Shown here in pieces: positions 33,920 through 42,630 of a DNA stretch of 64,000 bases (positions are counted from its first letter, which is position 1; the number at the start of each line of letters is the position of its first letter). The stretch lies in NCBI GenBank assembly GCA_022495995.1, contig JAFEMH010003633.1:1-64000 (forward strand), given 5' to 3'. Source of the DNA: Adenophora triphylla var. japonica (taxonomy: Eukaryota; Streptophyta; Magnoliopsida; Asterales; Campanulaceae). A model generated the notes under the pieces. That model was not told where the DNA came from. It saw nothing but the letters and a program-made list of their open reading frames with translations, and did not search any database. Made by a program: the position numbers and the translations under genes.

Positions 33920-35429
33920 TTAGGACTCTTTACCATTCTTCTTCTCTTTCCTCTCCTCGGCTAGGGCAACATTGTACACCTTTTCAAACAACTCCTGTCG
34001 AGTTGTGGCCAGTTCTGGCCGTGAGCTCGTAGTCCATATCTCTGAGGAAATACCGTTTCGGAAGCAATTAATGACTTCCCTATCGGTGAGGTCTTCCTCT
34101 ATCTTATCAACCATTTCCTTAAACTTGGTGAAGTAGCTCATGGAGCTTTCATTCTTCGCTGCACCAAGTTATTCGGATCGGTGACGAGTCATCTTCCGAG
34201 CTCCTGCCGAGAAGCGATCTAAGAACTTTGTCTGAAGCGAGTCCAGTGGTGATGCTTCCGCGGCCAAACCATTGAACCAAGTTAAAGCTGCCCCGGTGAG
34301 TGTGCTTAGGAGAGCTTTGCACATATTGTCGTCCTCATTGGCGACAAAACACATTGTGGCTTCTAAATGTGCTATATGACTCCTTGCATTGGTCGACCAC
34401 GAATATTTCTCCAAGAGGCAACTTTGAAGGTAGGAGGAGGTCGACTATCTCTCGATTTCTTTGGATAAAGGTCGAAGAGCAAAGTCAATTCGTTCGACCT
34501 TTCCAATCTCCTTCTTCTTTTCCTCCTCCCATTGTTCGAACTTCTTTTTCATCAATAGCCATTCTGGCATCGGGTCTTTCATCTCTGGAGGGGCGGCATT
34601 TGACCTCGGCCTCACTTCTAGGGGAGCCACTGCCTACTCCTTCTGTCCCAGGGAATTGGTCCTCTACGATCTTACTGGAGATCTATGCTGTTACTTCTTT
34701 GAGGCGACTGCGCCTCTCGGCCACGCGAATGGCGACTGCGCTGTTATCTCCATGTGGCGACTGCGCCTTTCCCCTCTACGGGCGACCTGCGCCCATTCCT
34801 GTCTCTATGAGATCCCGACCTCTGCGTCCTAGCCGGCGAAACACATCTGTTTCTATTGGGTACATTAGTGAGTCCTCAAATCAGATTGAGCCTCCTGCTC
34901 CTGTTTACGTTGAGGCTAGCCCTTAAATCGTTATTGGGCACATGAGCAAATAGTGGGAGCTCGACGAACTATCCTGTCCTCACCATTTTGTCCCACACCT
35001 TCATTTGGCCTAGCACTCACTGTGCATTGTCCGTTAGAGACCCAGTACGTGCCATTCTTTCGAGCGCACGTCGGCTGTTACGCCTCCTCCTGCTATCAAG
35101 TCGGCCAGAATCTGAGCTCGCTCCAACATCATCTCCTTCTTGCTCATGGGGTTGGTGGAAGGGCCTGCCCTGTTTCCCACATTCACCTGAGCAGCTGGAC
35201 GTTTTGGAGGAGGGGAACTCCTTGCCCGTCCATGTATGCCTTTTCCCTCTCTAGTGTCGGGCAATCCCCTGCCATCAACGACACTGGTAGAGCGTGTGGC
35301 CCTACCATGGGGACGATTAGGTGGGGGAGGAGGCAAGTTAAGGTTCTCAGCGTTTGCGTTCATGTTGTTGTTGTTCACCTCTTCATGCCCAAGTAAAGCC
35401 TCGGATACTTGTCCTTCTGAAGTCACCAT
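33920..35429 (-). pseudogene. Gypsy gag, frameshifted
   Basis: The N-terminal part (35034-35429) begins MVTSEGQVSEALLGHEEVNN, rich in Asn and Pro. The middle (34445-34630) is Lys/Glu-rich and probably coiled coil. The gag core is split over 34169-34414 (ARSHIAHLEATMCFV, LSTLTGAALTWFNGL) and 33920-34141 (SYFTKFKEMVDKIEEDLTD, VINCFRNGI). These match the retrotransposon gag family in order. At least three frame changes occur, so no full Gag can be made. Confidence 0.8.
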
Positions 35430-35492
35430 TGTTGCGGAGTTGATAGAGTTTTCGAGGTCAAGTTTAAAGCACGATTCCGTGATGGAACCAAG

Positions 35493-36156
35493 CGATCTTT
35501 GCGAGGAATTGTGCTTATCAATCTTCCTCCACGTGGCGGGGCGATCACCTGGCTCCTTGACACTGAAATCGGAGACCCATGACTAGCTGGGATGTGTCTC
35601 AGGCGAAGACGCTCGGGCGTGAGAGTAAGATCACAGTTGTATAAAGCTCAAAATGTATTGAATAATGAACTCAGAATACAAAATGGCAGTTACCTTTCAC
35701 CGTTTGGTAGTGATGAAGTATTTATAGACAAGAGTGATGTATTTTTGGGGAGGCGACATGTGCTCCGAGATTGTAGCGGCAGTTACTTGATTGTGGGAAC
35801 GTGTCTATAACGGCCCCTGATTTGTAGGGATGTGGTTATGAGAATTGTTCAACCAAATACGCCTTCAAGTATCAAGTCGTCACTTGTTAATTTAGGTCGA
35901 GGTCGCCATTCGAGGAATGGTCGACCTGACTGTCGGGTAGAGCATGGTTCGTACCCGAGTTATAATATGGATTCTGAGGTCGGACTAAGTTAAGTCGGGG
36001 CCTGGTGAGCCGGACCATGGGCTTAGTCGACTGATCCTTGAGATGGGCTTTGGTCCCTGTTTTGATTGGGCCAGCCTTATTGAGAATGTGGGAGTCCAGG
36101 CTGTCCGTGATTGGGCTTTACTCGTTTGGCCCAACTCGACACTTTTGGTATGTTCA
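35493..36156 (-). repeat. 5' LTR of the Retand-like element (664 bp)
   Basis: Matches 23840-24496. The outer end TGAACATACC (minus strand) is intact at 36156, followed by the TTATT target duplication at 36157-36161. The inner end reads GATCTTTGCGAGG where the partner has GATGCTGCAGG, so the terminal TG (plus strand) has changed here. Only about 60 bases separate it from the first gag ATG. Confidence 0.9.
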
Positions 36157-36161
36157 TTATT

Positions 36162-36278
36162 AATGGTGAATCAATAGGAATTTTTAGAATTTCATGAACA
36201 TAATTAAATTATAATATATTTGTGGTCAAAGTTCAACAAAAAAAATCAAATGGGACAAAGTTTTTGGGACGGAGGGAG
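36162..36278. mobile_element. Right half of the MITE split by the gypsy element
   Basis: Continues the MITE that starts at 23723 and ends GGGACGGAGGGAG before TA (36279-36280). The two halves together are 234 bp, exactly the length of the intact copy at 48304-48537. Confidence 0.9.
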
Positions 36279-36280
36279 TA

Positions 36281-36562
36281 ATTTGCCAAATAGAAATTGA
36301 AAGAAAAAAGTTAGGGGGCATATATGTAAATGGAGGCGTCAAGGTAGAGCATATAGAAGCTCCAAAACCTAACCCTTAGATGTTAGAAGTGGAGCGCGGC
36401 GCGGGTATAAATAGAAGGAGCCGCGATTCCGTCCTTGAGTTGTGAAGGCCTTTTCTCCTTGTTTTCAGGTACTTTTACACACTCAATTTTCGATCTTCAT
36501 TCTGCAAATCATTTCTCCTTTCTTCTTCAAATTGAAATGTCGATTGCTATGTGAATTTGTTG
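36281..36562 (+). promoter_or_regulatory. Putative promoter and leader of the snoRNA cluster
   Basis: GGGTATAAATAGAAGG at 36403-36418 is a good plus-strand TATA box. About 60 bp upstream, CCAAAACCTAACCC (36361-36374) resembles a telo-box (AAACCCTAA), a common element of plant snoRNA and ribosomal-protein promoters. The leader to the first snoRNA is about 115 bp and T-rich, with TTTTCAGGTAC at 36462-36472. No coding sequence was found. Confidence 0.45.
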
Positions 36563-36652
36563 TTTCTCGATGATGATCAAAATCATGATGACGAGTCTGA
36601 TTCCATTCTTTATAAATCATGACGACAAATCGAGGCATTTGTCTGAGAGAAA
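36563..36652 (+). ncRNA. C/D box snoRNA candidate 1
   Basis: A terminal stem TTTCTC/GAGAAA encloses a C box ATGATGA (36570-36576), an internal CTGA (36597-36600, D'), TGACGA (36620-36625, C'-like) and a D box CTGA (36643-36646). This is the full C, D', C', D order with a 90-nt length typical for plants. Guide stretches would lie upstream of each CTGA (GATGACGAGT and CGAGGCATTTGT). Such RNAs guide 2'-O-methylation of rRNA or snRNA. The targets were not determined. Confidence 0.6.
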
Positions 36653-36727
36653 ATTTCTTCCTAATTTACCATCTTCTTCCTTAAATTTAATTCTATTTTT
36701 TTTTTTAATTGATTTTAGTATGTGTGG

Positions 36728-36818
36728 GTGGATAGGCATAATGATGATTGTTTATTGTCATATGAAGTTTATCTATTGATTAAACTTAACCTCCTACTCA
36801 TTCTGAATTCCTATCCAT
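36728..36818 (+). ncRNA. C/D box snoRNA candidate 2
   Basis: A perfect 7-bp terminal stem GGATAGG/CCTATCC encloses a C box ATGATGA (36741-36747) and a D box CTGA (36803-36806). The stem can be extended by two or three pairs with one bulge. The stretch before the D box is AACCTCCTACTCATT, shared exactly with candidate 3. It could pair with an ATGAGTAGGAGG segment, which I recall in plant 25S rRNA; the base opposite the fifth position from the D box would be an adenosine. Confidence 0.7.
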
Positions 36819-36888
36819 CCAGCGCAATTCTTTTATTATTTATTTCTAATGATTTGTTTAAATTTGCGTTAGAAATTAGGATTGATTT

Positions 36889-36997
36889 AGGATGGGCATA
36901 ATGATAATGATGATGAGAAGAATTGACAATGTCTTCTGAAGTTTACTTGTGAATGAACAACCAACCTCCTACTCATTCTGAATTGAATGCCCATCTT
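36889..36997 (+). ncRNA. C/D box snoRNA candidate 3
   Basis: A perfect 9-bp terminal stem GATGGGCAT/ATGCCCATC (36891-36899, 36987-36995) encloses a C box ATGATGA (36907-36913), D' CTGA (36936-36939), a C'-like GTGAATGA (36950-36957) and a D box CTGA (36978-36981). The D-box guide AACCTCCTACTCATT is the same as in candidate 2, so the two are isoforms with one predicted target. Different stems and interiors but identical guides argue for selection on the guide. Confidence 0.75.
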
Positions 36998-37201
36998 TCC
37001 TGAAACTGATTTTTATATGCAAATCGCTCATTCTAGTACTAGTTTTTAGTGAATGATTACAGGAGGACTTTAGTTGTTGTGTTAGGGCAACTCCAATAGT
37101 ATTAGCTAGATAGATAGGGATCAAATTATTTATCACTATTTATGGTATCAAAAATTTTATCTCCAACAAAACAAAGTATCAAATTCATGGTATAAAGTAT
37201 A

Positions 37202-37490
37202 CTCCCTTCGACCCGGCCGAAGCGTCACTTTTTACCCAAAATGGCGTCCCGTTTATAGCGTCACCCTTTCCTAAAAAGGAAACTTTTATTAATATTTTAT
37301 TATCCCATCCACTATTCCCTTCACTAATTCTCTCTCCTCTATACTCACAACACTTTTAAAATTCACTATTTCCTCCACTAATTCTCTCTCCTATTTTTAA
37401 ATTACACTCACAACATTTTTTCTTCTCACACTTTTCCTTAATTTGCGCACCACCCCTAAAAGGATGACGCTTCTACCGGGACGGAGGGAG
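37202..37490. mobile_element. Stowaway-like MITE (289 bp)
   Basis: Left end CTCCCTTCGACCCGG and right end CCGGGACGGAGGGAG, flanked by TA (37200-37201, 37491-37492). The interior is AT-rich with CACTAATTCTCTCTCC repeated twice. No coding capacity. Confidence 0.85.
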
Positions 37491-37914
37491 TATTTTTATA
37501 TTTTTTAAGTTTATTAATGTTTTCAACATTATCAATTATTTTAAGAGCAAATGACAATTTAGAGCATGAAGTCTATGAGGAGGTATCAGATTGGGGTTTG
37601 ATGTCTTAATTTTGTCAATTTAGGGCCCAAATTTACTACTTTTTATCAATTTGGGGCTTTTTGACGTTTTCCGTTCAAAAAGCCCGTTAAGTTACCACGT
37701 GCGATTCACGTAAGATTAAGTGAGGGAATTTTGATCATTTCGCATCATATTAAGATAATTAAATTATATAAAATAATTCAAACCAATTAGATCACAAACA
37801 TTCAACCAAAAAATTTAAACATAAAATTCATAAACAATTGAATAAATGAAAATAAACAATTTATTAGAATAATGAAGGGTTAGACAAAGTTAATCAAAAT
37901 ATGGATGAGAAGAA

Positions 37915-39569
37915 TCTATAACTATATAAAGGCTAAAGTGCAAAGTACTTCAGTAAACCCTCTATTTTCCCGCTCAAACTAGAACCGAGACTAAATAGAG
38001 GTTAGGTTCATTACTCATTTACTAAAGAAATACTAGAAAATGGAGTAGTATATGTTGAGAGGCCTTAGCATTTGAAAATCAATTGTGATATTAATCCTAC
38101 ATCGTTTAGGAATTGAAATGCTAGGAAATATAGTAGTATAAATTTTGGGGGTTTTGGCTCCTTAGTGAACACCAGCTTTCTTGATGTATAAATTTTGGGG
38201 CCTTTGGCTTCTTAGTGAACACCAACTTTCTTTGTGCTGGCCGCACCTAGGTCACGCCTAGGACGCCTAATCACTGCCAAATGGCCCTTTAACTAAGACT
38301 TTTCATAGCTCCTTAATTTCTCAAGAAAGCTTTTCATTTATTGAGTGGTCTTAACATTTAAAAACCAAATTAGATATTAATTCTACATCGTCTAGGAAAA
38401 GAAATAGTACATATTAAGAGGCCTTAGCATTTGAAAACAAATGAGATATTAATCCCACATTGTCTAGAAATTGAAATGTTAGGAAATTGAGTAGTATATA
38501 GAGGCCTTAGCATTTGGAAACCAAATGAGATATTAATCCCACATCGTCTAGAAATTGAAATGCTAGGAAATGGAGTAGTAGATATTGAGAGGTCTTTGCA
38601 TTTGAAAATCAAATGGTATATTAATCCCACATCGTCTAGGAATTGAAGTGCTAGGAAATGGAATAGTATAAATTTTGGGGCTCCTTAGTGAACACCATCT
38701 TTCTTGGTGATGGGCGCGCCTAAGTCACGCCTAAGGCGCCTAATCACCGTCAAATGGCTCCTTAACTAAGACTTTTCATAGCTTCTAATTTCTCAAGAAA
38801 GCTTTCAATTTAGTATATATTGAAAGACCTTAGCATTTGAAAATCAAATGGGATATTAATCACACATCGTCTAGGAATTGAAATGCTAAAAAATTGAGTA
38901 GTATATATTGAGAGGCCTTAGCATTTGAAAACCAAATTTGACATTAATCCCACATCGTCTAGGAATTGAAATGCTAGAAAATGGAGTAGTATATATTGAG
39001 AGGCCTTAGCATTTGAAAACCAAATGGGATATTAATCCTACATCGTCTAGGAATTGAAATGCTAGAAAATGAAGTAGTATACATTGAGAGGCCTTAGCAT
39101 AGTGCTAGGAAATGAAATAGTATAAATTTTGGGGCCTTTGGCTTCTATGTGAACACCAGCTTTCTTGGCGTTGGGCGCGCGCCTAGGTCACGCCTAAGAC
39201 GCCAAGGTCACGCCTAAGGCGCCTAATCACCGCCAGAATGACTCCTTAACTAAGACTTTTCATAACTCCTTAATTTCGGCGCCTAATCACCGCCAAAATG
39301 GCTCCTTAACTAAGACTTTTCATAGCTCCTTAATTTTTCAAGAAAGCTTTCAATTTTCATTTTTCGATCACAATCATTTTTGGAATTGAAAACTTGATCG
39401 ATTTTGTCATTTCACATTTGTAAGATAGTGACTTGCAATAAAGAAAAAGGGGAAAAATAAAAGGGATAGATGTGTGATGCTCTCTATGGAGAGCAACTTC
39501 TCCTATTATTTCTAACTTTCTTTGAAATAGTATTTTATCCGTGCGATTAACGTACGGGTGTATCACTAG
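37915..39569 (+). mobile_element. Non-autonomous Helitron (1655 bp)
   Basis: 5' end TCTATAACTATATAAAGGC and 3' end CTAG at 39566-39569. A hairpin CCGTGCG-ATTAA-CGTACGG lies about 10 bases before the end, as Helitrons require. It sits between A (37914) and T (39570) without duplication. The sister LTR shows the empty site AGAAGAATTGTATTG at 40723-40737. No Rep or helicase is encoded; the interior is mostly repeats with snRNA-promoter-like motifs. Confidence 0.92.
38050..39110 (+). repeat. ~88-bp tandem and dispersed repeats with snRNA-promoter-like motifs
   Basis: At least eight units of the form GAGGCCTTAGCATTTGAAAA, AATGGGATATTAATCCCACA, TCGTCTAGGAATTGAAATGC, TAGAAAATGGAGTAGTATAT. Perfect TCCCACATCG occurs at 38537-38546, 38625-38634 and 38948-38957; near copies at about 38095, 38383, 38458, 38864 and 39036. 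TCCCACATCG is the plant upstream sequence element (USE) of U-snRNA genes. In the unit at 38948, TATATATT follows at 38990-38997. Two or three copies of another block (TTTTGGGGCCTTTGGCTTCT to AAGAAAGCTTT) are interspersed. Confidence 0.8.
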
Positions 39570-39812
39570 TTGTATTGAATGACTCAATTGATTATGATGC
39601 TAGAGATACATATTTATAGGATTACAATGAGGAATCTCCTAGAAGGAGAAGGTTTCTAAGATTGTGTTTCCTAATCTAATACAAGGATTAATCTCCTGAA
39701 ATGAGAAGGTTTCTAAGATTGTGTTTTCTAATCTAATACAAGGATTATGTTTCCTAATCTATTTATTACAATATATACTTAAATATAATATAATGATATT
39801 ATATTTCTAATA

Positions 39813-40664
39813 TGCCCGCGCAAGATGAATGGTTTTTGGATAAGTCTAATCTTGGAGAGTGATGAGATAAATCGAGTTTGATGAAGCGGTTGAAGATGAA
39901 TTCCCGAACATGTACGTCGTTTCTGATGAGATGTGGTTTCTCGCATTTGAGGTGGTGATAGGTTGGTGCATGACTACATCGGAGACGGTGGGGTTGTGGA
40001 GAGGAGTTTTCGGTTTTGTCGAGGGGTTTTTAAAGTAGGGGGAGTGGTTTCGGTTAGGCCGAGGGGGTTTTGAAGTAGGGGTTATGCACGTGGAGTCACC
40101 TTGTACAAGTTGGGGTTTTACCCCTCACGCGTAAGACGAGCACGTGGAGTCACCTTGTACAAGTAGGGGTTTCACCCCGAACGTGTCGGTCAAAGGATTT
40201 TTGTAAAAAAAAAAATGGGATTTCGGTCAAAAGGATTTTTGAGTCGAGGGGGTTGAGTTCCAAAAAAAAATTGGGGTTTCGGTTAAAAGGGTGTTTGAGC
40301 CGAGGGGGTTTAATACCAAAAAAAAAAATTTGGGGTTTCAGTCAAAAGGGTTTTTGAGCCGAGGGGGTTTATTATCAAAAAGAAAATTTTGGGGTTTCGG
40401 TCAAAAGGGTGGTTTGAGCCGATTGGGTTATGGTGATTTAAGAGGGGGGGGGGGTTTCGGCCTTGGGGTTTTGGTGTATAAGGTTTGTTTTTGGGTGGGG
40501 CGGTTTTGATGATGGTTTGGCGGAAGCTTTGGTGGTGAGGTTTGGGAGGTTTCAACCGAGGCGGATTTAAATGAGAAGGGTGTGTTTTAGCTAGGGGGGT
40601 TTAGGCCGAGGGTGGTGGGGGTTTTGGTAGTTGGTGGCGGAGAAGTTCTTCTATGGATCTTAAT
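39813..40664 (-). other. Internal region of the short LTR element, GT-rich, non-coding
   Basis: Plus-strand sequence is strongly G/T-rich with repeated words such as GGGGTTTCGGTCAAAAGG and TTTGAGCCGAGGGGGTTT (five or more copies from 40170 to 40430) and two copies of CACGTGGAGTCACCTTGTAC (40087, 40141). No conserved retrotransposon domain is readable in any frame. The element therefore resembles the small non-autonomous LTR elements that rely on proteins of relatives. Confidence 0.6.
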
Positions 40665-40676
40665 GCTCTGATACTG
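40665..40676 (-). other. Primer-binding site of the short LTR element
   Basis: On the minus strand CAGTATCAGAGC follows the LTR end CTAATA. It matches ten of twelve positions of the initiator Met tRNA site TGGTATCAGAGC. Confidence 0.7.
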
Positions 40677-41255
40677 TATTAGAATAATGAAGGGTTAGAC
40701 GAAGTCAATCAAAATATGGAAGAGAAGAATTGTATTGAATGACTCAATTGATTATGATGCTAGAGATACATATTTATAGGATTACAATTAGGAATCTCCT
40801 AGAAAGAGAAGGTTTCTAAGATTGTGTTTCCTAATCTAATACAAGGATTAATCTCCTAGAAGGAGAAGGTTTCTAAGATTGTGTTTTCTAATCTAATACA
40901 AGATTATATTTCCTAATTTATTTATTACAATATACTCCCTCCGTCCCACGTCATTGTGAACCATTTTTTCGGGCACAATAATTAAGAAATATTATTAAGA
41001 TAATGAAAATGTGTGGTAGGAAATGAAGAGAGAGAATGAGTGAAGTTAATAGTAGGTTGGTTGAATAAATTGTATGGTGAAAAATGAAGAGAGAAAATGA
41101 GTGGGTGGGGTAGGGTGAATATAAAATAATAAATTTATTTTCATTTTGGACAGTTTGCATTCACGTGGGATGGACCAAAATGAAAATAAGTTTGCATTCA
41201 CGTGGGACGGAGGGAGTATACTTGAATATAATATAATGATATTATATTCCTAATA
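40677..41255 (-). repeat. 5' LTR of the short element, containing a MITE
   Basis: Starts TATTAGAATAATGAAGGG and ends ATTCCTAATA. A 282-bp MITE with its TA duplication occupies 40935-41218; without it the LTR is about 295 bp. It preserves the empty site of the Helitron at 40729/40730. TATTTATAGG at 40769-40778 (CCTATAAATA on the element strand) is a TATA candidate. Confidence 0.85.
40935..41216. mobile_element. Stowaway-like MITE (282 bp) inside an LTR
   Basis: Ends CTCCCTCCGTCCCACGT and ACGTGGGACGGAGGGAG, flanked by TA (40933-40934, 41217-41218). The sister LTR at 39785 lacks it, showing a single TA there. Inner sequence has AAATGAAGAGAGA(G/A)AATGAGTG twice. Confidence 0.92.
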
Positions 41256-41430
41256 CAATTGAATCAATCATAATAGTGTCATTATGAATTACAAATAATA
41301 GTTGTAAAATAGTTCACATTCATCCTAAACTATTTTCTTTTTCTTTCTCAGTAATTAACAATTAAACCAATCCAAGGCAGACAAAACGAATTGCCCAGAT
41401 GTAGATGCCAACTCAGAATTGAAATCTCGG

Positions 41431-41808
41431 TTATCGGTTATCGTCTTGCGGTGCCGGAAGATTAAGATCCAACAGTAACCTTTTACTCTGATTCACAACA
41501 TCTTCGGTTGAATCAAATTCGTGATAATTGGGAAACAAGTGCAAGGATTCATCGCCGGCAGTGCCGGAGTTATCGTCGTTGTTTTATGTCGTCTCATGTG
41601 ACCGCCAAGAGCTTGTCCGGAGAGAAATTCCGCACCACATATTGAACACCGGTGGAGTTTTGCCTTATCTTTGCTGGAAATCATTTGCAACGGCAGAGGC
41701 GCAAAAATGAATTTTGTATCAGATTTCTCTACTTCTTCATCGTAGACGTTAATCAATGGAGGTAACAGAGCTAAGCTTCTCTCTGTAATTTCCTCCGGCG
41801 CGAGTTTC
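41431..41808 (-). pseudogene. C2H2 zinc-finger/EAR repressor gene fragment, C-terminal part
   Basis: Minus-strand coding. KPKLAPEEITERSLALLPPL leads to the second zinc finger CSICGAEFLSGQALGGHMRR, with the plant-specific QALGGH core (about 41580-41650). Then, after a frameshift between about 41545 and 41575, FDSTEDVVNQSKRLLLDLNL and PAPQDD end at a stop at 41431-41433. LDLNLPAP is the EAR repression motif at the end of ZAT-type transcription factors. The first finger lies at 45427-45567, separated by the LTR element 41814-45421. The gene encodes a transcriptional repressor in intact relatives; this copy is captured, frameshifted and interrupted. Confidence 0.9.
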
Positions 41809-41813
41809 GGCTT

Positions 41814-42294
41814 TGATGCAGCAAAAAATGAGCAGTACCAGTACCGGAGATACCTGATCAGTCGAGAATGCGGCGTTGGATTCCTGGACGAACGACAAAC
41901 GTATCTGCAAAACAAACACCGTTAGGGCGCGGGGAGTTACCTCCGCGCAAACCCTCCGGCGTGAGAATAAGCATCTGTATATGGAGATGATATAAACCGA
42001 GAGGGAAGGTGTATTATAGTATTGAGAGGGTGTTTGAATGTCCCTTTTGTGTGAGGGATTTGACCCTTATTTATAACTTTCAAGTGGTGTGTCCTCCAAG
42101 AATAGGAGTTCCATAGCTCACTTGTATTAGGAGAGTGAATCTTCATCTAATTTAGGTTCCTTAGCCCGATAGGAGTCCGTTCCAAATAAGACTTCTTGAG
42201 TGAGAATAAATCCCTATTGAATTAGGTTTCTGTGTGCTAATCACTTTCCTTATTTTTAGGGGTATTTAATAGGGGGAGAATTATATTCCGCTGA
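41814..42294 (-). repeat. 3' LTR of the midasin-carrying element (481 bp)
   Basis: Starts TGATGCAGCAAAAAATGAGC on the plus strand; ends CCGCTGA where the partner ends CCGCTCA. CCTTATTTATAAC at 42061-42073 (GTTATAAATAAGG on the element strand) is a TATA candidate. From about 42028 it matches the truncated 5' LTR at 45163-45421. Confidence 0.85.
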
Positions 42295-42348
42295 GTGGCC
42301 CCCAACTTCCTTGCTTGCATCGAAGTAAAAGAAGGAAGTTTAGTCTTT

Positions 42349-42630
42349 GTCTGGTATCTCAATCTGAACTAGTTCGTCTACGTCCTGCAGCTCTCCTTGT
42401 CTCAAGTCAGGGTAAGGTCGCTGATGAGATGAGGGGCTAAATCTTGGACGGACATAACTATATCATGAACGTCTGGTATCTCAATATGAACTAGTTCGTC
42501 TACGTTCTGCAGCTCTCCTTGTCTCAAGTCAGGGTATGGCCGCCGACGAGATGAGGGACTATATCTGGGACGGACAGAACTGTGTCATTATTGTCATCCT
42601 CATGACCGTCCGGTATCTCAATCTGAACTT
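42349..42630. repeat. Tandem repeat, ~122-bp unit, 2.2 copies
   Basis: Units start at 42349 (GTCTGGTATCTCAATCTGAAC), 42471 and, partially, 42608. Each has ACTAGTTCGTCTACGT(C/T)CTGC and TTGTCTCAAGTCAGGGTA. They lie between the polypurine tract and the midasin sequence, the same relative place as the tandem array in the Retand-like element. Confidence 0.85.

Larger units (their letters stand above)
23840..36156 (-). mobile_element. Complete Retand/Grande-like Ty3/gypsy retrotransposon
   Basis: Minus-strand element of 12.3 kb with two LTRs (23840-24496, 35493-36156), gag, zinc knuckle, protease, RT, two RNase H domains, integrase, a tandem array, a plus-strand (antisense) ORF, a polypurine tract and the 3' LTR. 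TTATT flanks both sides (23835-23839, 36157-36161). The insertion split a MITE, and joining the halves reproduces the intact MITE copy at 48304-48537. An additional antisense ORF between pol and 3' LTR is known from Grande and Retand of the Tat lineage. RT is open, but gag, integrase and RNase H carry frameshifts or stops. Confidence 0.92.
37862..39812 (-). repeat. 3' LTR of the short element, split by a Helitron
   Basis: 37862-37914 plus 39570-39812 match 40677-40729 plus the rest of the other LTR. Shared sequence includes TTATGATGCTAGAGATAC and a duplicated AGAAGGTTTCTAAGATTGTG. It ends TTTCTAATA at 39812, followed by TGCCCGCGC, whose complement GCGCGGGCA is a plausible polypurine-type tract. 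Confidence 0.85.
37862..41255 (-). mobile_element. Short LTR retrotransposon with TATTAG...CTAATA ends
   Basis: Two LTRs (37862-39812, 40677-41255) flank about 860 bp of non-coding, G-rich interior. After removing a Helitron from the left LTR and a MITE from the right LTR they are about 296 and 295 bp. CAATT flanks the whole element (37857-37861, 41256-41260). The PBS at 40665-40676, read on the minus strand as CAGTATCAGAGC, resembles the initiator Met tRNA site, so the element runs on the minus strand and is Copia-related. Ends are TA...TA rather than TG...CA. No gag or pol was found. Confidence 0.85.

Noticed and set aside
36620..36646. CGAGGCATTTG in snoRNA candidate 1 resembles a well-known 25S rRNA segment
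   Set aside because: It has the same sense as rRNA, not the complement, so it cannot act as a guide there; treated as coincidence.
37860..41257. TGTATTAG...CTAATACA as LTR ends (canonical TG...CA)
   Set aside because: This model gives no target duplication and disagrees with the inner junction at 39812; TATTAG...CTAATA with CAATT fits all four junctions.
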